Source: Ohtaekwangia sp. (GTDB lineage Bacteria > Bacteroidota > Bacteroidia > Cytophagales > Cyclobacteriaceae). Taken from it: a stretch of 64,000 nt of DNA. The notes under the pieces are model-generated. The model had not been told where the DNA came from and made no database searches. It saw only the letters and a list, made by a program, of their open reading frames with translations. The translations under genes and the position numbers were made by a program. Below, one piece after another: positions 53,654 to 62,690 of this stretch. The stretch lies in NCBI GenBank assembly GCA_021155195.1, contig JAJNPV010000050.1, forward strand, positions 372,001 to 436,000, written 5' to 3'. Each line of letters begins with the position of its first letter. The stretch's first letter is position 1.

Positions 53654-55684
53654 TTACATCTTTAAGATTTTGAACTCCACTCTTCGGTTTTTGCGATTGC
53701 CTTCGCGTGTATTGCTATTGTCAATTAATTGACTTTCTCCAAAGAAGGTAGTTTTAATTCTATCCGAACTAACACCTTGTTCCACCAGGTATTTTGATAC
53801 AGCCTTTGCTCTGCGTTCAGACAAACCCAGGTTATAAGACTCAGGCCCTGTTGGATCTGTATGCCCGGAAATTTCCACTTGCATAGTTGGCTTTTCTTTC
53901 ATTAAAGTAACAATGCGTTTAAGCTCTGGAAAAGACTCGTTCTTCAAGATTGATTTATCAAAATCAAAGAAAATATTGTTCAACGTAATCTTGGTATTCT
54001 CTTCAACAAGAGCTACTTCAATTGGTGCCAGGGTAATGTTTTTATCTACTAGTTGCCCATCTTTTGTAAAGTTCCTTAAATCAAGATTCTGATTTTCAGA
54101 AATATGATCTTTGGCTTCGGCCCTGAAACCATATTGCTGACCACCTGGTAAGTGAATTTCATATTCGCCTGTAACAGGATCAGAATATGTTGACCCAACT
54201 TGCTTACCATCTGAAAGCCGTTCATAAATAATTTTTGCTCCTAAGGGTTCTCCGGTCCTCGCATCTACTAATTTTCCTTTTACAATAACAATGGGGTCTG
54301 GAGTCATAAACATCGGCATCTTTACTCGATAGATATCGGTATTGTCTACCGTAACCCCTCTCGAATAGTAAGCATACTCACTGGTTGATGGAATATTGAA
54401 AAATAAATCATCCAACTTGGTGTTGATATCCGGCCCCAGGTTTTCAGGTGCTGACCAATTTGTCCAGGTCTCATCTAAACGCTTGCTCATAAACACATCG
54501 CTACCCCCATAACCACTAAATCCGTTAGAGGAGAAGTATAGGGTCTTATCATCGGAAGCGAGGAACGGTGCCGTTTCTTCGCCTACGGTATTTACAACCT
54601 TACCAAGATTGAGCGGCTGAGTCCAGGTTTCATCTTCCTTTTCAAAACTAACATATAAGTCGCGGCCACCTTGTGTATCCTCGCGCTCAACAGACATAAG
54701 CAACGATTTACGGGTGTTTGCCAAAAAGTAATTAGCCTTCTCGTTGTAATTATAATCGTTTTCAATTTCCAGTGGTTTGGGATCACTCCATTTGCCACCC
54801 ACGTTGGTACTAATCGATACACCCGCCACCATCTTACCCTTATCCAGATATTTATTTCCTAAGAGCATAACCACAGCCTTTCCATCGGGAGTTGAGGAAA
54901 CCGTGTTGACAAAATTTGGTTGGTTATTGTTAAACTGAGGCCCCATGTTCTTTGCAAGGCTCCACTTCCCATCAGAACCCAATTCCGAATACCAGATATC
55001 TTCCTTGTCGCTTGTTCCACCTACATTTTCAGGATGATTCTTGCGACTGAAGTAAAGCGTTCTTCCATCAGGCGAAAGCAAAGGATTATATTCACTGAAA
55101 TCGCTATTTACGTTGGTATCCAATCGCTCAACTACGAGGCCTTTGCTGAGTAACTCAGGTAAATCAATGTCGGCAATAATAGGAATGTGAGAGTCAGAGA
55201 TTGCCACTGCATCTAAAGAAAAATAATCTGGCAGGGCGCTGCCATCAAACTCCAATTTTACTGCGCTTACTTTATACGAAGTCTTTTCAAGAAATACATT
55301 AAGCATCCTACCCTGTAAAGGCACAGCCATTGGATTAAAGGTATTTACCAAATATTCTTTCCCGGCTTCATCATAAACGTAAACCTTGTATAAGGCTCCT
55401 GGATTATACGATTCAGCAATAGCAATTTGCTGAACTTGCATAGGAGTTGCATAACCAAGTTTTATAAACTCATTTCGCTTGGGTTTGTCAGGCGTCCAGG
55501 CTCCTGGGTTTTGTCCGCCTGCAGGCAATACATTAGGTTCACCTAATGCCTGCTGTGCTGAGTATTGAATGGGCGTTAATTGCGATGAAAAATCAACAAC
55601 TTTTGAAGCCCATTGAACTGTTTGACCATGTGAGAATTGAATCCCTACCAAAGATAGGCAGAGGATAATTAGGGGTTTTCTCAT
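53654..55684 (-). CDS. OmpA-family protein with PD40 beta-propeller
   Basis: The 676-residue protein has a signal peptide (ending HGQ), a lectin-like N-terminal part (about 20-180) and WD40-like PD40 repeats (about 200-460). The repeats carry the motif L-S-P-D-G-R-T-L-Y-F-S and later L-A-S-D-D-K-T-L-Y-F-S-S-N-G. A carboxypeptidase-regulatory-like domain and a C-terminal OmpA domain follow (EISGHTDPTGPESYNLGLSERRAKAV). The order is typical of Bacteroidota proteins that hold complexes to the cell wall, some of them in gliding or type IX secretion. The start is at ATG 55684; the GTG at 55699 is less likely. It is followed two bases later by the shorter OmpA protein. Confidence 0.9.
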   Translation of the reverse strand: MRKPLIILCLSLVGIQFSHGQTVQWASKVVDFSSQLTPIQYSAQQALGEPNVLPAGGQNPGAWTPDKPKRNEFIKLGYATPMQVQQIAIAESYNPGALYKVYVYDEAGKEYLVNTFNPMAVPLQGRMLNVFLEKTSYKVSAVKLEFDGSALPDYFSLDAVAISDSHIPIIADIDLPELLSKGLVVERLDTNVNSDFSEYNPLLSPDGRTLYFSRKNHPENVGGTSDKEDIWYSELGSDGKWSLAKNMGPQFNNNQPNFVNTVSSTPDGKAVVMLLGNKYLDKGKMVAGVSISTNVGGKWSDPKPLEIENDYNYNEKANYFLANTRKSLLMSVEREDTQGGRDLYVSFEKEDETWTQPLNLGKVVNTVGEETAPFLASDDKTLYFSSNGFSGYGGSDVFMSKRLDETWTNWSAPENLGPDINTKLDDLFFNIPSTSEYAYYSRGVTVDNTDIYRVKMPMFMTPDPIVIVKGKLVDARTGEPLGAKIIYERLSDGKQVGSTYSDPVTGEYEIHLPGGQQYGFRAEAKDHISENQNLDLRNFTKDGQLVDKNITLAPIEVALVEENTKITLNNIFFDFDKSILKNESFPELKRIVTLMKEKPTMQVEISGHTDPTGPESYNLGLSERRAKAVSKYLVEQGVSSDRIKTTFFGESQLIDNSNTREGNRKNRRVEFKILKM

Positions 55685-55827
55685 AGAAATTAGATACACA
55701 GGGATAGCTACGCTATTGTATTAAAAGATAAACATAGCTAAAAATTGAAAAAGCGGAAAATAATTACATCGCTCCTAATGTCGCTCAATTTATAAAAAAG
55801 GGTGATAACGCCATTTTTTCGTATAAA

Positions 55828-58119
55828 TCAATCCATTGATGCTTTATTAAAAAGAAGAAATCCTACATGAAGAAGAACTCCCAGCTCATTTTGCTTGTCA
55901 TCGTAATAATTAACACTCAGGCTGATTGGGCCAACCGTTGAGTGAAGGACAAGGCCTGCGGTGCCGGCAAAATATATAGTTGTTATTTCCTGGCTTAGAA
56001 CAGCCTCCTGATTTTGGCCAACCACAATCGCTTCGATGGGTTTAAACAAATATCCTTCAAGTCTAAAATCAAGACTTTTCCTAATTGAGAAAACGTTACG
56101 CCAGCCACCTGCTATGTAATTAAAGGCTCGAAAATTCTCGAGCAACAAGGTTTTACTATCCTGCATGGGGTTAAAGGCGGGAGCGTTAATAATAGTTCCT
56201 CCATAATTAGTGAACACCGGTTGATTTGAGAATACCCCCTCAAAGCAATAGCCTGAACTATAGATTCCACGCTTAAAGTATTGCTCCAACGAAAATTTTA
56301 CGCGCAGCCATGAGCGGTAGGTTTTATTTATACCTGTTGTAACCGAAGTGTTGCCAGGTTCTAAAATTTCATTTACGCCAAACCAATCCACACCAAAAGA
56401 ATAAAACTTGCCTGTTGATGCGTATTGTTTTCGATTGAGCGTATTTGTTGAGAAGTTGATTCCTACACGGCTTCCCCTTAAGCGAAGAATATCTAATGTA
56501 TCAGTAGAGACAAGCACTTTTGAGTTAATGTATTGATCCCGGTTATTTATATAAGCACCATCCAACGTGAGTTTATAATTTCTTTTGATTGGGAAACCCC
56601 AACTCAATCCGATTTTTCGATCGATCCTATTAAGTACAGTAGGTTGGGTACTTTTAACAACCAAATCCTTTCCTTGAAAGAAATCCCAGTTATTAAAAGT
56701 CGCATAAGGTTCCAAATAATACCGGATTCGATTGGGGATATCTATCCGGGCTTTCATTTGTATGGATTTATAAAAATTACCTGCTGTAAAATTTATGTTT
56801 GCATGGGTAAGCGATCGGTTGAAATAATAATAATTCAATCCCAGGTAAATGCTGCTAATGTTTCGCGTGGCTATAACACCACCAAAGTCAACCTGAAAAT
56901 TATTTTGAGGCCTTTTTGTCAATTTGAAATTGAAGTTTTTTTCGTCTGGATTAAATGTGAACCCAGGGTATAAATTATTGAAGTAGTCTTCCGAAGCCAG
57001 ATTATAGAATCCTGTTTTTACTTCATTAAATGTAAGTACGCGTTTACCCGTCTTAAAAAACCGATTGATGTATTTCTGTTGGTTCAAGTTAAAGCCATCA
57101 AATTCAAGTTGTTCAATTATAAACGGAGCCGTCTTATTATTGAATGTATTTCTGGCAACTGCTACTTCTTCACAGGTTCTGCGCTCTGTTATTTTACTTT
57201 TGATCTCTTCAATTTGTCTCATCGTTTGCACGTAGCCACTATCAATCAAAGCCTGAGCCTTACCAAAATCAAACGTGGTGTATCCACCAAGATTAGGCTG
57301 CAGATAAACTCCCGACTCAGGAATGTCGGAGGGATCTGATTTATCCAGTAACATGTAAAGCAATGATTTTGAAATCAACTTATCATCTTCTCCGTATGGG
57401 TACTCTTGGTAGACTTTAGAAGATACATTTGATCCAATAATTACATCTGGTTTAAATTCCTTCTGTATAACATCAACAGGAAAGTTGTTGTACACTCCAC
57501 CATCAAACAAATACTTGCCATCAATGCGAATAGGGGTATAAAAAAAAGGTACAGTTTGGGTTGCCCGAAGTGCATCACTAAGCGCCCCTTGCGAAAGAAT
57601 TACTTCGTTCTGTGTAAAAATATCAGAAGCAACTACTCTAAGAGGAATAAACAAACTGTCAAAATTATTACCGGCTATTGCCGATGGCTGTGCTAATTTT
57701 TCAGCCAGTGCAAAATTTAAGGAAAGATCGTTGGCAATATTTGTGTTGAGTAAAATACTAAAAGCAGAGTCTAACGAAAGGTTAAGGCGAAGAAAAGATG
57801 CATCATCATCGTTGCGAGAATAGTAAGACCGATTCCCAACTTCAAAATTCCCATTAATCCATTGTAAAAATTCTTTGGAAAGAACAATTTCTTCGATTTG
57901 ATGCGGACTCATTCCTGCCGCATAACAACCTCCAATAATGCCACCCATAGAGGTGCCCACTACATAATCAATCGGAATTTCATTCTCCTCCAGGGCTTTG
58001 AGAACTCCCACATGAGCTATTCCCTTAGCGGCACCTCCGCTTAACACCAAGCCCACTTTTTGTGAGAAGCCGGTTAGCACGATAAGAATAAAGCCTGCGG
58101 TGAATAAAAGTCTTTGCAT
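55828..58119 (-). CDS. Patatin-like phospholipase with BamA-type barrel (type Vd autotransporter)
   Basis: The 763-residue protein has a signal peptide and a patatin domain. The oxyanion loop is G-G-A-A-K-G (28-33), the nucleophile S57 is in G-T-S-M-G-G, and the aspartate D206 is in D-G-G-V-Y-N-N. A POTRA-like linker follows (about 330-400, with F-D-G-F-N), then a C-terminal region of amphipathic strands ending in V-G-F-L-L-F-N-K, consistent with a 16-stranded outer-membrane barrel. This is the plan of PlpD/FplA type Vd autotransporters. The catalytic dyad is intact, so lipolytic activity is expected at the outer membrane or outside the cell. It ends about 140 bases before the OmpA/PD40 operon start. 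Confidence 0.9.
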   Translation of the reverse strand: MQRLLFTAGFILIVLTGFSQKVGLVLSGGAAKGIAHVGVLKALEENEIPIDYVVGTSMGGIIGGCYAAGMSPHQIEEIVLSKEFLQWINGNFEVGNRSYYSRNDDDASFLRLNLSLDSAFSILLNTNIANDLSLNFALAEKLAQPSAIAGNNFDSLFIPLRVVASDIFTQNEVILSQGALSDALRATQTVPFFYTPIRIDGKYLFDGGVYNNFPVDVIQKEFKPDVIIGSNVSSKVYQEYPYGEDDKLISKSLLYMLLDKSDPSDIPESGVYLQPNLGGYTTFDFGKAQALIDSGYVQTMRQIEEIKSKITERRTCEEVAVARNTFNNKTAPFIIEQLEFDGFNLNQQKYINRFFKTGKRVLTFNEVKTGFYNLASEDYFNNLYPGFTFNPDEKNFNFKLTKRPQNNFQVDFGGVIATRNISSIYLGLNYYYFNRSLTHANINFTAGNFYKSIQMKARIDIPNRIRYYLEPYATFNNWDFFQGKDLVVKSTQPTVLNRIDRKIGLSWGFPIKRNYKLTLDGAYINNRDQYINSKVLVSTDTLDILRLRGSRVGINFSTNTLNRKQYASTGKFYSFGVDWFGVNEILEPGNTSVTTGINKTYRSWLRVKFSLEQYFKRGIYSSGYCFEGVFSNQPVFTNYGGTIINAPAFNPMQDSKTLLLENFRAFNYIAGGWRNVFSIRKSLDFRLEGYLFKPIEAIVVGQNQEAVLSQEITTIYFAGTAGLVLHSTVGPISLSVNYYDDKQNELGVLLHVGFLLFNKASMD

Positions 58120-58202
58120 AGGTTACCTAACTGTACGGTAAGCAGAGCCGTAAGTTACTTTATAACCATTTAGCGATCGGAAAAATTGCTTGAATAAAAT
58201 TT

Positions 58203-59516
58203 TTATCTGCTGGCTACTTCCATTTCTCCGGAAGAAGAAGGAAAGGCAATTAGCTGCAATCGTTTAATAATAGCCTCCTTTGTATTTTCATAAGCAGGAA
58301 AATATTCAGGCTTTACAGGTTGTGAGGGTGGCAATTCAATTTTCAATGCATCAACCTGCACACCATTCTTCCAAAAGCGATAACATAAGTGCGGGCCGGT
58401 AGCTAATCCGGTGCTGCCCACATAGCCTATGGTTTGTCCTTGCCTCACGCGTGTGCCTGCCTTCATTCCACTGGCAATTTTAGACATATGAAGATACCCC
58501 GTGGTATACGTTCCGTTGTGCCGAACCTTTACATAATTGCCATTATTGGTTTTGTATTGCGCTTCCTCAATAATGCCATCCCCAACGGAACGGATAGGTG
58601 TGCCTGTAGGTGCCGCAAAGTCAGTGCCTAAGTGGGGCCTGAAAACTTTTACCACCGGATGAAAACGGTTTTTGGAATAGCGTGAACTGATGCGGGTAAA
58701 CTCGATGGGATATTTTAAGAGTGCCTTACGCAAACTGTTTCCTTTCTCATCAAAATAATCAGCACCATCGCCTTGGTCAAACGGGAAAGCATAGTAGCCA
58801 TTATTTGAATGTTCGAAGTAAACGCCCAGGATTCTACCAATACCAATAGGTACTTCATCCACCAGGTTTTCTTCATAAATCATTTTAAACTGATCTCCCT
58901 TTTGCAGGCGCTGAAAATCAACTTGCCAGGCGAAGATGTCAACAAATTTGTTGGTAAGGTCATTGGAAACGTTAAGGGCTTCTATCGTTTGTGATAATGT
59001 GGATTCAATTCTTCCGCTTATTTGTCGTTCCAAGGTATCCACATTGCGCTGGCAGGATTCCACCAGCAAAGAGTCTTTCAAATGAAACACAACGTAATCA
59101 ACCGCATTAGGCTCGTATACCAATGCCCGAATAGTCTTCAATGAATCATGCTCAACCAGCAATGTGTATTTTTTATGAGCCGAAATTTTTCTGAAGTCAT
59201 ACACCGAGCGCGGCAACAAATTCAATTGTTGCATGATAGATGCTGGAACTGTGTAACCAGATAATAAATCAGTAAATCGTTGGTTTCGCTTTACTTCATC
59301 CTCCACCACGTGCAGGTTATTAACTACCATACCATGCAGAAAGACTGGAACCACAATTTCGCGCTCAATGTGTGTGAGTGAATCACGTTCTATTGCATAA
59401 TCACCTTGCTTCGAAAAAATTGAAGTCTTGGAATCAATCCAAAAAAAAGTGATGCCCGTGATTGTTATTATGGCAACAGCAATCCAAACAATCTTTGCAG
59501 TAGTTGAAACCTTCAT
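58203..59516 (-). CDS. M23-family peptidoglycan endopeptidase with Cys in the zinc site
   Basis: The 437-residue protein has one N-terminal membrane helix (about 8-26), a long helical and OapA/LysM-like middle and a C-terminal M23 (LytM) domain. Zinc ligands H295 and D299 are in H-L-G-T-D, and H343 is in Y-L-H-M. The final motif H-x-H is replaced by H376-L-C378-Y, so the histidine normally completing the zinc site is a cysteine. The general-base H376 remains. The length resembles MepM. I recall the same G-P-H-(V/L)-C-(F/Y)-R-F-W-K-N-G pattern in other Bacteroidota M23 proteins, so it may be a subfamily feature. It should cut peptidoglycan cross-links in the periplasm. Confidence 0.87.
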   Translation of the reverse strand: MKVSTTAKIVWIAVAIITITGITFFWIDSKTSIFSKQGDYAIERDSLTHIEREIVVPVFLHGMVVNNLHVVEDEVKRNQRFTDLLSGYTVPASIMQQLNLLPRSVYDFRKISAHKKYTLLVEHDSLKTIRALVYEPNAVDYVVFHLKDSLLVESCQRNVDTLERQISGRIESTLSQTIEALNVSNDLTNKFVDIFAWQVDFQRLQKGDQFKMIYEENLVDEVPIGIGRILGVYFEHSNNGYYAFPFDQGDGADYFDEKGNSLRKALLKYPIEFTRISSRYSKNRFHPVVKVFRPHLGTDFAAPTGTPIRSVGDGIIEEAQYKTNNGNYVKVRHNGTYTTGYLHMSKIASGMKAGTRVRQGQTIGYVGSTGLATGPHLCYRFWKNGVQVDALKIELPPSQPVKPEYFPAYENTKEAIIKRLQLIAFPSSSGEMEVASR

Positions 59517-59529
59517 TACTTAAAAAATA

Positions 59530-59545
59530 GTGACAAAATTGTCAC
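59530..59545. promoter_or_regulatory. Palindrome overlapping the M23 gene promoter
   Basis: GTGACAA (59530-59536) and TTGTCAC (59539-59545) are perfect inverted repeats with an AA spacer. On the minus strand the site contains CAATTTTG, a near match to the TAnnTTTG -7 element. It ends 13 bases before the M23 start codon, so it could be an operator. Confidence 0.4.
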
Positions 59546-59629
59546 AAGTTTAGTTTAAAAAACCTGGTTGTTGAAACCAGTTAACAAGTCCAAATATAAC
59601 ACTTTAGTGGATTTATGAAAATTTAGCCA

Positions 59630-61663
59630 CTAGGGATATAACTCTTTATATTTTGCTTTACCCGAATCAAGAAACTTACTAAAACTTTCCGCATCCAGGT
59701 TGTACCCGTAAGGTGAAACCAGCACCCGTTCATCTTTACCCACCAATACATAAAAGGGCTGTGCGTTATTGTTTAGATTGGTAATCTGTAAATCTGAATT
59801 TTGCTTGCCAATAGTTTTCTTCACTTTGTTATCATAGGTTGAAGTATACCAGGCTGATTCGGGTAGTTCCGTCTTATCATCTACGTAAAGTGCAACCACT
59901 ACAAAGTTTTCTTTTAATCGTTGTAACACTTGTGGATCAGACCATACATTGGCTTCCATCTCGCGGCAATTCGTACATCCATGCCCAGTGAAGTCGATGA
60001 ATAATGGTTTGTTTTGTTGACGTGCACATGCCAGCGCCTGATCATAATCAAAATAGCCACGCAAGCCGTGGGGTAAATGCAAAAAGTCTGCATACTTGGG
60101 TTCATCACAAAGTGCGCCTGCAGATTCATCTTTTAGAATATTAAAATCATGTGTTTGTAGAGGTGGAAGATAACCGGCCAACGCTTTTAGTGGCGCTCCC
60201 CACATGCCCGGCACAAGGTAAACCGCAAATACAAATACGATCATTGCCAATGAGATTCTAAAAACACTGATCGTTTTATCTTCTACATCTTTACCTGTAT
60301 CTCCCGGCATGCGAAATGCTTTCATTAAGTAAAGGCCAATCAACACAACAATTACAATCCAAATGGCAATGTTGATTTCACGATCTAAAATTCCCCAATG
60401 GAACGCCTGATCGGCTATGCTTAAAAATTTAAATGCCAGTGCGATCTCAATAAAACCCAAAACAACTTTTACAGTATTTAACCAACCACCAGATTTCGGC
60501 AACGACTTTAACCAATTAGGGAAAAATGCGAATAGTGTGAAGGGAATGGCAAACGCTAATGCAAAGGCAAACATTCCGGCAATAGGTTTTAAAAATTCTC
60601 CACCGGCAGACGATACTAAAATGCTTCCTACGATTGGACCCGTGCATGAGAATGAAACTAACACCAATGTAAAGGCCATAAAAAATACTCCTATCAATCC
60701 GCCCTTCTCAGCTTGCTGATCTACTTTGTTAATCAACGATCCCGGCAAGGTGATTTCAAATAAGCCAAGAAATGATAAGCCGAATACAATGAAGACTAAA
60801 AAGAAAATTAAATTCGGAATCCATTCGGTGGAAAGATGATTGGCCGTTTCGGGTCCCATTAACGGAGCAAGAGCAGCGCCAATCAATGTGTAAATTAAGA
60901 TGATGAAAAACCCGTACATCAACGCTTGAACTTTTGTGCCTCTTCCGGTAAAGAAACTTACCGTCATCGGGATCATAGGAAACACGCAGGGTGTAATAAG
61001 CGCAGCCAAACCAGCGAAAAAAGCGATCAGCAAAAATCCCAACAGTGATTTTCCTTTTGGATCTTCTTTCACTAACGTGGTATCAAGTATAGGTCCTTTG
61101 TTTTCGGATTCTAAAAAAGCATTGACTTCATTCTTTTTAATTGTATCAATCGCAAATGGATTGGATACTGCTTGCACTTCAACCACAGTTGTTGCACCAC
61201 CAGCAACCGATACATTAAATGTAAACTCTTCGCCCGCAGGCACACATTGGCCTGTTAAATCGGTACACACCTGGTATTCTGATTCCCCAAAAAGTTTTAA
61301 AGGAGTAGCAAGGATTTTTATTTTCTGACGAAACTCTCCAGTCTTTTTAAAAATCTTTACATCACACTCAAAGATTTCATCATACTTATCGATTGGGTTA
61401 ATGGGAACCACTGCGCCTACTAATTTATAACTTAGATCAGGCACCAAATTGAACGCAGTCTTCATCGGATCCTCACACGGAAACTCTGAAGAATACAAAT
61501 ACCAGTCTTTATCGATTGTGGCTTTAAAGATCAACTCAATTTCTTCTCCTACCTTAGCGTTTTGCACCGAAGTGGAATAGGTCCACTTGGCGGGGGTTAA
61601 GATTTGAGCCTGACTAAAGCTTATTGAAAACAGTAAAAAAATTAGTAGAATGAGGCTTTTCAT
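59630..61663 (-). CDS. dsbD: Thiol:disulfide interchange protein DsbD
   Basis: The 677-residue protein has a signal peptide and all three DsbD parts. The N-terminal periplasmic domain (about 20-170) carries C-T-D-L-T-G-Q-C. The central membrane domain has eight helices with a cysteine in T-P-C-V-F-P-M-I-P-M-T and another in C-T-G-P-(I)-V. The C-terminal thioredoxin-like domain (about 560-677) has C-T-N-C (GHGCTNCREME). It carries electrons from cytoplasmic thioredoxin to periplasmic substrates. The thioredoxin active site differs from the C-V-A-C of E. coli, but C-x-x-C is kept. The ATG at 61663 is chosen because the signal peptide starts there. A perfect TACCTTTG lies 16 bases upstream. Confidence 0.93.
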   Translation of the reverse strand: MKSLILLIFLLFSISFSQAQILTPAKWTYSTSVQNAKVGEEIELIFKATIDKDWYLYSSEFPCEDPMKTAFNLVPDLSYKLVGAVVPINPIDKYDEIFECDVKIFKKTGEFRQKIKILATPLKLFGESEYQVCTDLTGQCVPAGEEFTFNVSVAGGATTVVEVQAVSNPFAIDTIKKNEVNAFLESENKGPILDTTLVKEDPKGKSLLGFLLIAFFAGLAALITPCVFPMIPMTVSFFTGRGTKVQALMYGFFIILIYTLIGAALAPLMGPETANHLSTEWIPNLIFFLVFIVFGLSFLGLFEITLPGSLINKVDQQAEKGGLIGVFFMAFTLVLVSFSCTGPIVGSILVSSAGGEFLKPIAGMFAFALAFAIPFTLFAFFPNWLKSLPKSGGWLNTVKVVLGFIEIALAFKFLSIADQAFHWGILDREINIAIWIVIVVLIGLYLMKAFRMPGDTGKDVEDKTISVFRISLAMIVFVFAVYLVPGMWGAPLKALAGYLPPLQTHDFNILKDESAGALCDEPKYADFLHLPHGLRGYFDYDQALACARQQNKPLFIDFTGHGCTNCREMEANVWSDPQVLQRLKENFVVVALYVDDKTELPESAWYTSTYDNKVKKTIGKQNSDLQITNLNNNAQPFYVLVGKDERVLVSPYGYNLDAESFSKFLDSGKAKYKELYP

Positions 61664-61679
61664 AGAGGAAATCAAGATT

Positions 61680-61687
61680 CAAAGGTA
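61680..61687 (-). promoter_or_regulatory. Candidate -7 element of the dsbD gene
   Basis: On the minus strand TACCTTTG is a perfect TAnnTTTG match, ending 16 bases before the start codon. No convincing TTTG is found 19-21 bases further upstream. Confidence 0.35.
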
Positions 61688-61840
61688 GCCAAGGTTTGCT
61701 TAGTTAAGTGCCTATAAGTGACCTTTAACTACTTTTTTAGAAAAATAATTCATGTAATTTTATTCAAAGATCCCGTACTAATGTCTTAAACGGACGTATA
61801 ACTGATCTATTAACCTACAAACTATTTTAAACTACTTTTT

Positions 61841-62587
61841 ATGAATCGAAATCTTATCACCTTGTTGCTTTTGCTAATTGGAGCAACCCTATCTCATGCA
61901 CAAACAGCAGACGAAATTATTGCCAATTATTTCGAGAATACTGGGGGCCTTGAAAAATGGAAAGCATTGCAAGGAGTTAAAATGTCTGCTAAAGTAAACC
62001 AGGGTGGAATGGAAATTCCATTGGAAATTATTCAGTTAAAAGACGGTCGTCAAATGACCTCCATTAATTTTCAAGGCAAGGATGTCAAACAAGGTGTGTA
62101 TGACGGCACTACTTTATGGTCAACTAACTTTCAAACCATGAAAGGTGAAAAAAGTGATGCCGAATCAACTGAGAATTTCAAACTAGATATTGGAGATTTT
62201 CCTGATCCTTTTCTTAATTATAAGGCAAGAGGGTATAAAGTTGAATTACTTGGTAAGGAAAGCGTAGAGGGAACTGAAACCTTTAAAATAAAACTGACTA
62301 AAAAACCAATTAAGGTTGATGGTAAGCAAACTGATAATATTGTTTATTACTACTTCGATGCTGAAAACTTTGTTCCAATTATGATGGAGCAAGAGGTTAA
62401 TTCCGGTCCTGCAAAGGGAATGATCTCTCAAAGTACTATGAGTGATTATCAAGAAGTGAGTGGTTTAATGATGCCATTTTCGATGGCACAAGGTTACAAA
62501 GGACAAGGCAGTCAGCCGATTACAATTACTAAAATCGAATTGAATCCTAAAGTGGATGCTACTGCTTTTGCAATGCCTGTTGAATAA
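61841..62587 (+). CDS. LolA/LolB-like exported protein
   Basis: The 248-residue protein has a signal peptide ending at SHAQ. The N-terminal T-A-D-E-I-I-A-x-Y-x-x-x-T-G-G motif is common in Bacteroidota outer-membrane-lipoprotein-sorting-like proteins. The mature part is a single antiparallel beta-sheet domain of the LolA/LolB fold, with repeated strand pairs such as G-V-K-M-S-A-K-V and F-K-I-K-L-T-K-K. Such proteins bind a lipid or lipoprotein in a hydrophobic groove. It is probably not the essential LolA, since it is longer than usual and the characteristic LolA end is not seen. It is followed by a terminator hairpin. Confidence 0.75.
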   Translation: MNRNLITLLLLLIGATLSHAQTADEIIANYFENTGGLEKWKALQGVKMSAKVNQGGMEIPLEIIQLKDGRQMTSINFQGKDVKQGVYDGTTLWSTNFQTMKGEKSDAESTENFKLDIGDFPDPFLNYKARGYKVELLGKESVEGTETFKIKLTKKPIKVDGKQTDNIVYYYFDAENFVPIMMEQEVNSGPAKGMISQSTMSDYQEVSGLMMPFSMAQGYKGQGSQPITITKIELNPKVDATAFAMPVE

Positions 62588-62636
62588 TAAGCTTATGAGA
62601 CTCGCACACATCGCAAAATAGAAATAAAAGTTTTTT

Positions 62637-62670
62637 AAAGGAGCAGGATAGTACGTCTGCTCTTTTCTTT
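62637..62670 (+). terminator. Terminator after the LolA/LolB-like gene
   Basis: GAGCAG (62641-62646) pairs with CTGCTC (62657-62662) around a ten-base loop, and the stem is extended by AAAG with TTTT. The downstream T-rich stretch TTTTCTTTT supports rho-independent termination. Confidence 0.7.
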
Positions 62671-62690
62671 TGACTCAACCCCGTATTATA

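Noticed and set aside
60936..61328. 130-residue plus-strand frame inside dsbD
   Set aside because: Antisense shadow of conserved membrane helices.
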